A stretch of DNA of 64,000 nt, taken from contig NZ_JAGSYF010000001.1 of NCBI RefSeq assembly GCF_025685645.1, positions 372,001-436,000 on the forward strand, given 5' to 3'. Of this stretch, positions 27,393 through 37,500 are shown in pieces. Position 1 is the stretch's first letter. Each line of letters starts with the position of its first letter. Under the pieces are notes generated by a model, which saw only the letters and a program-made list of their open reading frames with translations, did not search any database and was not told the origin of the DNA. The DNA comes from Edaphobacter bradus. Its GTDB lineage: Bacteria > Acidobacteriota > Terriglobia > Terriglobales > Acidobacteriaceae. The translations under genes and the position numbers were made by a program.

Positions 27393-28787
27393 TTACTGAA
27401 TATTGTTCTTTGTAATGACCTCGCGAACAAGGGGGCGGCGCGGCACGAGGCTCGACGAGACCTGCAACGTTTCACGGAGCATTTGTTCGGGCTCGTCGAG
27501 GAGGGCGGAGTCTTCGCTGTAGAGGGTGAAGAGGGGTTGGCCTGGCTCGATGCGGTCGCCTAGTTTGGCGTGGGACTCGATGCCGGCGTGGGCGCTGACG
27601 GGGTCGCCTGGTTTGGCGCGGCCCGCTCCGAGCCGCTGAACGGCCCAGCCGACTTGCTTGCAGTCCATCGCGGCGAGGTAGCCGGATTGCGTGGCTTTGA
27701 GGACGCGGGTGGCGTTGGGCTTGTGGTGGGATGCTGGGTCTTCGAAGACGGTGGTGTCTCCGCCTTGCGTGGCGATGATCTTGAGCCAGGCTTTGTATGC
27801 GGCTCCTGATTTGAGGATATCGTCGGAGAGCTCTGCGCCTTCTTCGGGAGTGGTGGCGTGGCCGGCGAGGTGGAGCATCCAGCCGGAGAGGATGTTGGAG
27901 AGTTCGATGAGATCGGAAGACATGGGATGTCGCTTGCCCTGCATAATGTCGACGCACTCCCAGACCTCAACCCAGTTGCCGGAGAAGCGGCCAAGGGGCT
28001 CGTCCATGGAGGTGAGAAGGGCGACGGTTCGAGTTTCGGAGGCTTCGCCGGTCTGGACCATGAGCTGGGCGAGGAATTTAGATTTTTCGTAGGTGGGCAT
28101 GAAGGCTCCGGAGCCGACCTTGACGTCGAGGACGAGGGCTTTGAGTCCCTCGGCGAGCTTCTTGCTCATAATGCTGGCGGTGATGAGGAATGGGGATTCG
28201 ACGGTGCCGGTGTGGTCGCGGAGGGCGTAGAGGATGCGATCGGCGGGGACGATCGTCGGGGTCTGGCCGATGAGTGCGGCTCCGCATTCACGCAGAACGT
28301 CTCGCATGTCTGGGAAGGAGAGCTGCGTGTTGAAGCCGGGGATGGTTTCGAGTTTGTCGAGTGTGCCTCCCGTGTGACCGAGGGATCGGCCGCTGATCAT
28401 AGGGACGCAGATGCCGGGAACTCCTTCGGGGGTAGGCTGAGCGAGGCCGGCGGCGGCGATGATAGGGGCAATCAGCAGGGATGTCTTGTCGCCGACTCCC
28501 CCGGTGGAATGCTTGTCGATGGTGAAGGTGTTGAGGGCTTCGGTGTAGGCGACCTCGCCGGAGAAGCGCATGGCGGCCGTGAGGGTGGCTAGCTCACGGG
28601 GATCAAGTCCACGGAGAAAGACGGCCATCAGGAAGGCCGCGATCTGGGCGTCGGTGACGAGGTGCTTCCTGGGGGTGCGCTCGACAATGGCGAGGATGAA
28701 GGCGCGGATTTCAGCGTCGGTAAGGGCGAGGCCGTCGCGCTTGTGTAGGATGACGTCGATGGGATGGATGCGTTGGGCCTTGGTCAT
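27393..28787 (-). CDS. deoA: Thymidine (pyrimidine-nucleoside) phosphorylase
   Basis: Cleaves thymidine or uridine with phosphate to the base and (deoxy)ribose-1-phosphate. It has 464 residues. The phosphate- and nucleoside-binding motifs are KHSTGGVGDKTSLL (near residue 89) and SGRSLGHTGGTLDKLE (near residue 132); KLAEGLKALVLDVKVGSGAFM is also a family hallmark. The C-terminal alpha/beta domain has AGRAKPGDPVSAHAGIE. Its start codon overlaps the cdd stop by 4 bases (ATGA-type coupling), so cdd and deoA form one operon for pyrimidine nucleoside breakdown. Confidence 0.94.
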   Translation of the reverse strand: MTKAQRIHPIDVILHKRDGLALTDAEIRAFILAIVERTPRKHLVTDAQIAAFLMAVFLRGLDPRELATLTAAMRFSGEVAYTEALNTFTIDKHSTGGVGDKTSLLIAPIIAAAGLAQPTPEGVPGICVPMISGRSLGHTGGTLDKLETIPGFNTQLSFPDMRDVLRECGAALIGQTPTIVPADRILYALRDHTGTVESPFLITASIMSKKLAEGLKALVLDVKVGSGAFMPTYEKSKFLAQLMVQTGEASETRTVALLTSMDEPLGRFSGNWVEVWECVDIMQGKRHPMSSDLIELSNILSGWMLHLAGHATTPEEGAELSDDILKSGAAYKAWLKIIATQGGDTTVFEDPASHHKPNATRVLKATQSGYLAAMDCKQVGWAVQRLGAGRAKPGDPVSAHAGIESHAKLGDRIEPGQPLFTLYSEDSALLDEPEQMLRETLQVSSSLVPRRPLVREVITKNNIQ

Positions 28788-29227
28788 TGGTCCGAATTGT
28801 TACTCAGGAGGAAGGCCGCGGGAAGGAGGTCGGCGACGGTGGTTTCGACGACGGTGTCGTCTTCTGCGGGGAAGAAGATGCGGGTGTCGGGGGTACTGAA
28901 CTCGTGGAGGGTCTGGCGGCAGGCTCCGCAGGGCTGGCTGGCAGTGTTGTTGAGGTTGGCGACAGCGATGGCGCGGATGCGAATGTGGGGGCCATACAGG
29001 CCTACTGCAGTTGCAACGGCCGACTGCTCGGCGCAGGTGGTGAGGCGGTAGGAGGCGTTTTCGACGTTACAGCCGGTGACGACGTTGCCGTCTTCGAGGA
29101 GGAGCGCGGCGCCGACGCGGAAGTGGCTGTAAGGGGCGTAGGCGTTTTGGGCGACCGCGATGGCACGCTGCTGGAGGTCCTCGATCTGAGTTGGGGTGAG
29201 ACCGCTGGGATGGCTGATTGCCGACAT
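28784..29227 (-). CDS. cdd: Cytidine deaminase
   Basis: Zinc enzyme that deaminates cytidine and deoxycytidine to uridine forms. From the ATG at 29227 it has 147 residues, close to the small tetrameric type. Zinc ligands and catalytic Glu are in TTCAEQSA and PCGACRQ; substrate contacts are in FRVGAALLLEDG and CNVENASY. A TTG at 29266 could extend the N terminus by 13 residues but is less likely. It is translationally coupled to deoA, which would process its product. Confidence 0.93.
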   Translation of the reverse strand: MSAISHPSGLTPTQIEDLQQRAIAVAQNAYAPYSHFRVGAALLLEDGNVVTGCNVENASYRLTTCAEQSAVATAVGLYGPHIRIRAIAVANLNNTASQPCGACRQTLHEFSTPDTRIFFPAEDDTVVETTVADLLPAAFLLSNNSDQ

Positions 29228-29312
29228 GATGAGAGTGAATCTAACGGGTGCTGGGGCCGATGGCAAGTGGCACAGCGCTAATGCTTAAAGGGTTGCGCCC
29301 GATAAGAGGGGT

Positions 29313-31445
29313 GTGGACGACCTGACGAAAGAATTCATTGCAGAGAGCCAGGAAGGGCTGGACCGGATGGAACGGTGCCTGACTGAGCTCGAGACTCGGC
29401 CTGAAGAGAGTGAGCGTCTGGTAGGAGAGATCTTCCGCGCGGTGCACACGATCAAGGGCACGACGGGGTTTCTGGGCTTCGAGCGGCTTGAGAAGCTGGC
29501 TCATGCGGGCGAGCATCTGCTGGGCTCGCTGCGCGACGGCAGGCTGAAGGTATCGTCGGAGCTGATTAGCGGGCTGCTGCGGCTGCAGGATGGGCTGCGA
29601 GGGATCCTGAGCCTGATCGAGGAGACGGGCGGCGAAGGGCAGCGGTCGAGCGAAGAGGACGGCGAGCTGATCGCCGAGCTGGCGATGCTGAACAGCGAGG
29701 GCGATGCAGGAGTTGCGGTTCATGCCGAGGCAGCGGTGCCGGCAGGAGAGGTTGCTGGCAAGGCGTCTGGAGTTGCTGCGCTGTCCGGTGCGGGAATGAG
29801 CGACAAGACGCTGCGCATCGATGTGGATGTGCTGAACCGGATGATGAACCTTGTCGGCGAGCTGGTGCTGACGCGGAACCAGATGCTGCAGAGCGGCACG
29901 GGAGCGATGAACTTTCCGGAGCTGGCGCGGCGGCTGGACAGCGTGACGGCAGACCTGCGCGAGACGGTGATGCAGGCGCGGATGCAGCCAGTAGGGAATC
30001 TGTTTGCGAAGTTTCCGCGGATGGTGCGCGACCTGGCGCGGACGTGCGGGCGCAGTGTGAGGGTCGAGTTCTCGGGGCAGGAGACGGGGCTGGATAAGAG
30101 TCTGCTAGAGGCGATCAAGGACCCGCTGACGCACGCGGTGCGGAATGCGGTGGACCATGGGATCGAGCAGCCTGAGGTGCGCATGGCTGCGGGCAAGCCC
30201 GTGGAGGGATGCCTGCGGCTGCGAGCATTTCATCAGAGCGGGTCGGTGGTGATTGAGGTCGCGGATGACGGCGCCGGGATTGCGATTGAGCGCGTGTTGG
30301 CGAAGGCTGTCGAGCGCGGGCTGGTGACGGAGGACCATGCCGCGGGGATGAGCGAGCGCGAGGCGCTGCAGCTGATCTTTCTGCCGGGGTTTTCGACGGC
30401 GGCGGCGGTCACGAATGTCTCCGGGCGCGGCGTGGGGATGGATGTGGTTCGCGCGAATGTGGAGAAGGTGGGCGGAAGCGTCGAGATTGAGTCGAAGGTG
30501 GGCGTGGGGACGACACTGCGGCTGCGGGTTCCGCTGACGCTGGCAATTGTTCCGGCACTGGTAGTGCGCAGCGGAGGGCAGAGCTTTGCGCTGCCGCAGA
30601 CGGCGCTGGTGGAGCTGGTGTATGTTCCGGCGCGTGAGGCGGAGCAGGCTGTGGAGCGCGTGGGCACGTCGGAGGTGTACAGGCTGCGCGAGCGGCTGCT
30701 GCCGGTGGTGTGGCTGGAGCGGCTGCTGGAGCTGGAGGCTGTGAGGGGCGAGGAGTCACATGGGTTCTACATGGCGGTGCTCGAGGCCGAGGGCTGCCGG
30801 TATGGGCTGGTGGTGGACGACCTGCTGGCTCCGGAAGAGATTGTGGTGAAGCCGTTGTCGGCAGTGTTGCGAGAGATCGGATTGTTCTCGGGCGCGACGG
30901 TGCTGGGCAATGGGACGCTGGCGCTGATTCTGGATATTGGCGCAGTTGCGGCTCGGGCTGGTGTGAAGCCGATGGAGGAAGAGGAGACGGAGGCCGAGAA
31001 CGTGGAGGTGCAGGCGGAGGAAGAAGAGGCTTCGTTCCTGGTCTTCGAGGACCGCGCGCGAGAGCGTACTGCGCTGCCGCTGGATGCTGTCGAGCGGATT
31101 GAGAGCGTTCCGCTGGAGCAGATCGAGTACGCGAGAGGAAGGACGCTGCTACAGTATCGCGGCGAGCTGCTGCCGCTGAGCGATGACGGCCACGTGCTCG
31201 AAGAGCTGGAGGCAGGCGCGAAGGACGGCGCGGCGACGGTGCTGATCTGCGGGGATGCGGGCAGAGGCGGACGAAAACGGATGGGTGTCGTGGTGAGGCG
31301 CGTGCTGGATGTCTCGCCGGGGTCGCGGCTCGAGAAGGACGAGGCGACCGGCGAGATGGAGCTGGCGCTGGTGAAGGAGAAGTTGACGACGGTGCATCGG
31401 GAGTTCGTTGAAGACGTTGAGCCGGAACTGGAGGAGGTTGCGTGA
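29313..31445 (+). CDS. cheA: Chemotaxis-type histidine kinase CheA with two CheW-like domains
   Basis: Central kinase of a chemosensory array, 710 residues from a GTG. Residues 1-110 are an Hpt domain with the phosphoacceptor in AVHTIKGTTGFLG. A variable linker follows, then the dimerisation region (DVDVLNRMMNLVGELVLTRNQ). The ATPase has HAVRNAVDHGIE, VADDGAGI and GRGVGMDVVRANVEKVGG. The first CheW-like domain begins at VPLTLAIVPALVVRSGGQSF. Residues about 555-700 look like a second CheW-like domain (FLVFEDRARERTALPLDAVERIE) in place of a receiver. It heads a tightly packed operon with cheW, cheY, cheB and cheR. Confidence 0.93.
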   Translation: MDDLTKEFIAESQEGLDRMERCLTELETRPEESERLVGEIFRAVHTIKGTTGFLGFERLEKLAHAGEHLLGSLRDGRLKVSSELISGLLRLQDGLRGILSLIEETGGEGQRSSEEDGELIAELAMLNSEGDAGVAVHAEAAVPAGEVAGKASGVAALSGAGMSDKTLRIDVDVLNRMMNLVGELVLTRNQMLQSGTGAMNFPELARRLDSVTADLRETVMQARMQPVGNLFAKFPRMVRDLARTCGRSVRVEFSGQETGLDKSLLEAIKDPLTHAVRNAVDHGIEQPEVRMAAGKPVEGCLRLRAFHQSGSVVIEVADDGAGIAIERVLAKAVERGLVTEDHAAGMSEREALQLIFLPGFSTAAAVTNVSGRGVGMDVVRANVEKVGGSVEIESKVGVGTTLRLRVPLTLAIVPALVVRSGGQSFALPQTALVELVYVPAREAEQAVERVGTSEVYRLRERLLPVVWLERLLELEAVRGEESHGFYMAVLEAEGCRYGLVVDDLLAPEEIVVKPLSAVLREIGLFSGATVLGNGTLALILDIGAVAARAGVKPMEEEETEAENVEVQAEEEEASFLVFEDRARERTALPLDAVERIESVPLEQIEYARGRTLLQYRGELLPLSDDGHVLEELEAGAKDGAATVLICGDAGRGGRKRMGVVVRRVLDVSPGSRLEKDEATGEMELALVKEKLTTVHREFVEDVEPELEEVA

Positions 31446-32017
31446 AGAAGGCTGGGAAGAAGAAGGCGAAGAGCAAGGTGGGGGGCGTGCCTCAGGGTGA
31501 GATGAGTCATGAGGCGGCGCTCGAGGCCATAAGAGACGAGGAGGACGCTGTCTCGCTGTGCTCGCTGTTTGTAGGCGAGCAGAGCTTTGGGATCGATACC
31601 AGGAGGATCGGCGAGGTGCTGGGCGGGCGGGAGCTGCAAAGGGTTCCGATGGCTCCGGCGTTCATTGGCGGTGTCGTGCCCTATCGCGGGGAGGTTCTGA
31701 CGACGGTGAACTTTCGCGCACTGCTGGGGCTGACGGAGAAGGCAGAGACGAACTGCGTGCTGGTGCTGGAGGACGAGGATGCTTCGCAGCGGTTCGGGCT
31801 GGTGGTGGACGCTGTGGGAGGTGTGGTGACGGTGAGCCGGAAGATGCTGGAGGCGAATCCGAGCACGTTGGACGCGCGGGGAAAGTGGTTGTTTGACGGC
31901 GCGTACAAGATGCCATCGGGGTTGATGGTGCAGCTCGATCCGCTGCGGCTGCGTCCTTCGCGGCTGGCCGAGACGGAGATGTTTAGGCAAGGGACAGCGA
32001 GTGGAGGTGCGGCATGA
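31442..32017 (+). CDS. cheW: Chemotaxis coupling protein CheW
   Basis: Adaptor of 191 residues linking receptors to CheA. A lysine-rich N-terminal extension of about 35 residues precedes the CheW fold: LCSLFVGEQSFGIDTRRIGEVLG, VPMAPAFIGGVVPYRGEVLTTVNFRALLGL and VVDAVGGVVTVS. The GTG start overlaps the cheA stop by 4 bases and its stop overlaps the next ATG, so translation is coupled. The basic tail is unusual in length. Confidence 0.9.
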   Translation: MKKAGKKKAKSKVGGVPQGEMSHEAALEAIRDEEDAVSLCSLFVGEQSFGIDTRRIGEVLGGRELQRVPMAPAFIGGVVPYRGEVLTTVNFRALLGLTEKAETNCVLVLEDEDASQRFGLVVDAVGGVVTVSRKMLEANPSTLDARGKWLFDGAYKMPSGLMVQLDPLRLRPSRLAETEMFRQGTASGGAA

Positions 32018-32382
32018 GGGCGCTGATTGTCGATGATTCGAGCTTCATTCGGGAGTATCTGAGGGCGCTGCTGCAGCGGATGGGAGTGACGTGCGTGGAG
32101 GCAGTGGATGGGCGCGACGCGCTTTCGGTGCTGACGGACGCAGAGGCGTTCGATCTGATGCTGCTGGATGTGAATATGCCGGGCATGAGCGGGCTGGAGT
32201 GCGTGAAGGCTCTCCGCGATGCTCAGATGTGGCCGGGGATGAAGGTGATGATGGTGACGACGGAGGCGGACCACTCGTTCGTCCTGGCCGCGCTGGACAA
32301 CGGAGCCGATGAGTTTCTGATGAAGCCGTTCACGCCGGAGAGCCTGCGCGAGAAGATGTCGTTGCTGGGCCTCGCTGCTTAG
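32014..32382 (+). CDS. CheY-like response regulator
   Basis: A single receiver of 122 residues. It has the acidic site IVDDSS, phosphoacceptor Asp in LLLDVNMPGMSG, Thr in MVTTEAD and Lys in FLMKPFTPE. Its place inside the che operon makes it the likely output or phosphate sink for CheA. Without a flagellar switch gene in the window it is unclear whether it governs motility, type IV pili or another process. Confidence 0.9.
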   Translation: MRALIVDDSSFIREYLRALLQRMGVTCVEAVDGRDALSVLTDAEAFDLMLLDVNMPGMSGLECVKALRDAQMWPGMKVMMVTTEADHSFVLAALDNGADEFLMKPFTPESLREKMSLLGLAA

Positions 32383-32411
32383 AGAAGAGACGGAAAGAAG
32401 GGGTGCGGGGC

Positions 32412-33611
32412 ATGAGGATGAGGATGGAGCGGCCGCTGCGGGTGCTTGCGGTGGACGATTCGGCGGTGATGCGGGGGATTATGCGGAGCCTGTTTGAGGC
32501 ACATGCGCTGGGCGGCGGAGGCGAACTGCCGCGGATGGAGCTGTGCGGAGTGGCGCGCGATGGCGTGGAGTGCCTGGAGAGGCTGGCGGAGCTTCGTCCG
32601 GATGTTTTGGTGCTGGACCTCGAGATGCCGCGGATGGACGGGCTGGAGGTGCTGGAACGGCTGCAGTGGGAGGGCCCCCAGGTTCCGGTGATCATGTGCA
32701 GTTCGCATACGGAGCATGGAGCGCGATCGACGCTGGAGGCTCTGGCCCGCGGGGCGTCGGACTATGTGATGAAGCCGACGGGGCAGAGAGACTTCGCGTC
32801 GGCGATGGCGTCGCTGGCTCAGCAGCTGCTGCCGCGGATTGCGGCGCTGGCGAAGGGGAGCCGAGGCGAAGGCGCGGCGGGAAGTGGAGCGCCGAGGAAG
32901 GCTCGCTATGGCGACAGGCGCACGGGCGCTCCAGTTGAGGCAGTGGTGATTGGACTCTCGACGGGAGGGCCTTCGGCGCTGGAACAGCTGCTGCCGAACC
33001 TGCCTGCAGACTTTCCTGTTCCTGTGCTGATTGTGCAGCACATGCCGAAGCTGTTTACGGGAGCGCTGGCGGAGCGACTGGACCGCTGTTGCGCGCTGCG
33101 CGTGGAGCAGGCGTATGAGGGAGCGGCAGTTCGTCCGGGGAAGGTGTGGCTGGCCCCGGGAGACTCGCACATGGAGGTGGCGCCGATGGGGACGGGGTTC
33201 AGCCTGGACGCGAGGAGCGCGGCGAAGGGAAGGGTGAGGTTGCATCAGCGGGAGCCGCTGAATCACTGCAGGCCTTCTGTTGATTACCTGTTTCACTCAG
33301 CGGCGAGGCTGTATGGAGCGGGAACGCTGGCGCTGATGATGACGGGGATGGGCTCGGATGGGCTGGATGGAGCGCGGGCCGTCCATGAACGCGGAGGCGT
33401 AGTACTGGCGCAGGATGAGGCGACGTCGGCGGTGTGGGGGATGCCGGGACGCGTGGCGGAGGCGGGGATTGCGAATGCGACGCTTCCGTTGGGAGCGTTG
33501 GCGGGCGAGCTGAAGCTGCGGGTTGCGGCGGGAAGAACGGTGGGAGAGATGTCGGGTGTTCATGCTGCGGGAACGGGTTCGTGGCAGGAGGTTGCGAATG
33601 GCCTGCTCTGA
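32412..33611 (+). CDS. cheB: Protein-glutamate methylesterase CheB
   Basis: Demethylates or deamidates receptor glutamates once phosphorylated. An N-terminal receiver (VLAVDDSAVMRGIM, and VLDLEMPRMDGLEVL with the phosphoacceptor) is joined to the methylesterase, whose catalytic triad is visible as Ser in GLSTGGPSA, His in VQHMPKLFT and Asp in MTGMGSDGLDGA. The exact start is uncertain: a GTG at 32403 and ATGs at 32412, 32418 and 32424 lie in one frame; the ATG at 32412 is placed best behind the AAGGGG. The end overlaps cheR by 14 bases. Confidence 0.92.
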   Translation: MRMRMERPLRVLAVDDSAVMRGIMRSLFEAHALGGGGELPRMELCGVARDGVECLERLAELRPDVLVLDLEMPRMDGLEVLERLQWEGPQVPVIMCSSHTEHGARSTLEALARGASDYVMKPTGQRDFASAMASLAQQLLPRIAALAKGSRGEGAAGSGAPRKARYGDRRTGAPVEAVVIGLSTGGPSALEQLLPNLPADFPVPVLIVQHMPKLFTGALAERLDRCCALRVEQAYEGAAVRPGKVWLAPGDSHMEVAPMGTGFSLDARSAAKGRVRLHQREPLNHCRPSVDYLFHSAARLYGAGTLALMMTGMGSDGLDGARAVHERGGVVLAQDEATSAVWGMPGRVAEAGIANATLPLGALAGELKLRVAAGRTVGEMSGVHAAGTGSWQEVANGLL

Positions 33612-34425
33612 GGCGGACTACGCGTATCTTCGCGAGGTGGTGCGGCTGCAGTCGGCTAATCTGATCGATCCTTCGCGCAATGCGCTCTTCGATACGAGGC
33701 TGGCGCCGGTCGCAAGGCTGGCGGGGGTTTCGAACCTTGAAGGGCTGGTGAGCCTGTTGAAGGAAGACAGACCGGCGCATCTGCAGCGCGCGGTGGCCGA
33801 GGCGATGACGATCAATGAGACGAGCTTCTTTCGCGATCCGAAGACGTTTGCGATGCTGAGCGAGGAGATTCTGCCGCGATTGATTGAAGAGCGCGCAGGG
33901 GCGAAAAGGTTGCGGATCTGGAGCGCAGCGAGTTCAACGGGACAGGAGGCGTACAGCGTGGCGATGACGCTGGCGGAGAAGTTTCCGGGGCTCGCGGGGT
34001 GGGACGTGAAGGTCGTCGGAACGGACATCTCGCGGCAGGTGGTGGAGTATGCGAAGAGTGCGCGGTATCGGCGGCTGGAGGTGAACCGCGGGCTGCCGGC
34101 ACGGATGCTGGTGAAGTACTTTGAGCGGCACGAGGAGGAGTGGGAGGTCTGCGCGCGGGTACGGCAGATGTGCGAGTTTCATGTGGTGAATCTGTGTGCG
34201 CCGCTGCCGAAGCTGCCGGTCTTCGACCTGGTGCTGTTGAGGAATGTGCTGCTGTATTTTCCGCAGCAGGACCGGAGGACGGTCTTTGGGCAGGTGCACC
34301 AGCAGGTGGCGCGGGATGGATACCTAATGCTGGGGAACGCGGAGCAGGCGGAGGATTCGACGAACCTATTTGAAGTGGAGTTTGCGGCGCAGTGTTACTA
34401 CTATCGGCCCGTGGTGAAACGCTGA
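33598..34425 (+). CDS. cheR: Chemotaxis methyltransferase CheR
   Basis: Methylates receptor glutamates with S-adenosylmethionine. The ATG at 33598 follows AGGAGG at 33585-33590 and lies inside the end of cheB. The 275-residue product has the N-terminal helical CheR domain (EADYAYLREVVRLQSA) and the SAM domain with WSAASSTGQEAYSVAMTL, VVGTDISRQVVEYAKSARY and FDLVLLRNVLLYFP. NETSFFRDP is the family's conserved receptor/SAM contact segment. It closes the cheA-W-Y-B-R operon. Confidence 0.92.
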   Translation: MACSEADYAYLREVVRLQSANLIDPSRNALFDTRLAPVARLAGVSNLEGLVSLLKEDRPAHLQRAVAEAMTINETSFFRDPKTFAMLSEEILPRLIEERAGAKRLRIWSAASSTGQEAYSVAMTLAEKFPGLAGWDVKVVGTDISRQVVEYAKSARYRRLEVNRGLPARMLVKYFERHEEEWEVCARVRQMCEFHVVNLCAPLPKLPVFDLVLLRNVLLYFPQQDRRTVFGQVHQQVARDGYLMLGNAEQAEDSTNLFEVEFAAQCYYYRPVVKR

Positions 34426-34509
34426 GTGTAATGGTTTTACGCGGAGATTAGGGGCGGTGGTGCATCCTATGGGTGGAGCGGCGGTTATGCTGCTGCCAGA
34501 GCTAAGGGG

Positions 34510-37500
34510 ATGGCGAAGGCTTCCGCAAAGAAGATGGTGGCGAAGAAGGGCGCGGCGAAGGCTGAGCGGGGTGGTGTGTCCGCGAGCGACGGCGCGCTGA
34601 CGCTATTTCATCCGATTACGGCGCGGTGGTTTCGCGAGACGCTTGGGGTGCCGACGCTGCCGCAGTTGGAGGGGTGGCCAGCGATCGCCAAGGGCGAGTC
34701 GACGCTGATTCTTGCACCGACGGGGACAGGCAAGACCCTTGCGGCGTTTCTGTGGTGCCTCGATAAGTTGATGATGCATGGGCCTGCGGAGGCGGAGCGT
34801 GGATGCAGGGTGGTGTATGTGTCTCCCCTGAAGGCGCTGGCGGTGGATGTGGAGAAGAACCTTCGAGTTCCGCTGGCGGGGATTGCGGAGATGGCCGGGC
34901 GCGAAGGAGTTGCGGTGCGCGTGCCGGAGATCAGCGTGCGGACCGGGGATACTCCGCAGAGGGAACGGGCAAAGTTTCGCAGGCATCCGGGGGAGATTCT
35001 GATTACGACGCCGGAGAGTTTGTACCTGCTGCTGACCTCGGGGGCGGGCGAGGGGCTGCGGTCGGTGGAGACGGTGATCGTGGATGAGATTCATGCGCTG
35101 GTCCCGACGAAGCGCGGGGCGCATCTGGCGTTGTCGATGGAGCGGCTGGAGGCGTTGACGGGGCGGCGGGTGCAGCGGATCGGGTTGTCGGCGACGCAGC
35201 GGCCGCTGGAGGAGGTGGCGCGGTTTCTCGGTGGAGCGAGTCAGCGAGTCAGCAAGTCAGCGAGTCAGCGGAGCGAGGCAGCGGCTTTGGCGGATGTGGC
35301 TGGTGAGGACGAAGCGGCTGAGTCGGCGGTGCGGTTTCGGCCCGTGACGGTGGTGAATGCGGGGGCGCGGAAGAGGCTGGAGCTGCGGGTGGAGGTTCCG
35401 GTAGAGGACATGGCTCGGCTGGGCGAGGCGGAGGCGCAGCATGGAGCGGCGGAGTCGCAGGGAAGGAAGCAGACTTCGCTGTGGCAGTCGATCTATCCGC
35501 GGTTGCTGGAGATTGTTCGTGAGCGGACTTCGACGCTGATCTTTGTGAATGCGAGGAGAGTGGCGGAGAGGCTGGCAGGGGCGTTGAATGATCTGGCGGG
35601 CGAGCCGCTGGCTAGGGCGCATCATGGGTCGCTGGCGGCAGCGCAGCGCAGCGAGATTGAGGAGATGCTAAAGGAGGGCAGGATCAAGGCGCTGGTGGCG
35701 ACCTCGTCGCTGGAACTGGGGATCGATATGGGAGCGATCGATCTTGTGGTGCAGATTGAGGCTCCGCCGTCGGTGGCGAGCGGGATGCAGCGTATCGGGC
35801 GAGCGGGGCACCAGGTGGGCGCGCCGTCGAATGGGGTGATCTTTCCGAAGTACAGGGCGGACCTGATTGCATGCGCGGCGGTGACGCGGGCGATGCATGA
35901 GGGGCATGTGGAGTCGACGCGGTTTTTGCGGAACCCGCTGGATGTGCTGGCCCAGCAGATGGTGGCGATTGTGGCGCATCCTCCCCTCGGGGAGGCGGGA
36001 AGGTGGCGTGGCGGTGAGGAAGACGATGGGCCGGGGATTGGGTATGAGGAGTTGCTGGCGTTGATGCGTGGTGCGGCCCCATTTGCGGGGTTGAGCCAGG
36101 CGGTGTTCGACGGTGTGCTGGATATGCTGGCGGGGCGGTATCCGTCGGACGAGTTTGCGGAGCTGCGGCCGCGGATTACGTGGGACAGGACGAAGAACTG
36201 GCTGACGCCGCGCTCGGGAGTGAAGCGGATCGCGATTCTGAATGGTGGGACGATTCCGGATCGCGGGATGTATGGGGTGTTTCTTGCGGGAGAGCGCGCG
36301 AAGCCGGTGCGCGTGGGCGAGCTGGATGAGGAGATGGTGTTTGAGAGCAAGGTGGGCGAGGTCTTCGTGCTGGGGGCTTCGGCGTGGCGGATCGAGGAGA
36401 TTCATCATGACCGCGTGCTGGTGTCTCCGGCGCCGGGCGAGGCGGGGAAGATGCCGTTCTGGCATGGAGACAGGGCGGGGAGGCCGATTGAGTTCGGCCG
36501 GAGGATCGGCGCGTTGGTGCGGGAGATGCGTGAGGTCCCGCGCGGAGTGGCGGTGACGAGGCTGACGGAGGAGCACGATCTCGACCCAGTAGCGGCGGAG
36601 AATGTGCTGCGGTATCTGGCGGACCAGGAGCTGGCAACGGTGGAGGTTCCGGATGACCGCAATGTTGTGATCGAGCGCGTGCGCGATGAGCTGGGATTCT
36701 GGAGGGTGTGCGTGCTGACACCGTTCGGCAGCAGAGTGCATACACCGTGGGCGGTAGCGGCGGCTGCGAAGGTTCGCGAGAGCGGTGGGCCCGAAGTGGA
36801 GACGATGTGGAGCGAGGATGGGTTCGTGCTGCGGTTTCCGGAGACGGACGAGCCGCCTGCGGTTGGGTCGTTGCTGATGGAGCCTGCAGAGGCGGCGGAT
36901 CTGGTTCTAAAACAACTTGGCTCGACGGCGTTGTTTGCGGCGAAGTTTCGCGAGAGCGCGGCGCGCGCGTTGTTGTTGCCGAGGCGGAGGGCGGATGGGA
37001 GGAGTCCGCTGTGGCAGCAGAGGAAGCGGGCGTATGACCTGCTGAGCGTGGCGAGCCGCTATGCTTCATTTCCGATTCTGCTGGAGGCTTACAGGGAGTG
37101 CATGCGCGATGTCTTCGACATGCCGGCGTTGATGGAGGTGCTGCGGCTGATCGGAGCGCGGACCCTGCGGGTGCATACGGTGGACTCGAAGACGCCGAGC
37201 CCGTTTGCTTCGGCGCTGCTGTTCAGCTATGTGGCGAACTACATCTATGACGGCGATGCTCCGCTGGCGGAGAGACGGGCGCAGGTGCTGGCGATCGACC
37301 AGGACCAGTTGCGCGAGTTGATGGGCGATGCGGACCTGCGGGAGCTGCTCGATCTCGGGGCGATCGAAGAGACCGAGGAGCAGTTGCAGGGACTGATGGA
37401 GAATGCGAAGGCGCGGACGATGGATGGCGTGCACGATCTACTGCTGCGGCTGGGCGATCTGTCGCAGGAGGAGCTTCGGGCGCGGTGTGTGAGCGATGCG

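Noticed and set aside
35230..35300. Frameshift in lhr at the tandem repeat
   Set aside because: The reading frame continues unbroken through the repeat into conserved helicase motifs, so the gene is intact here.
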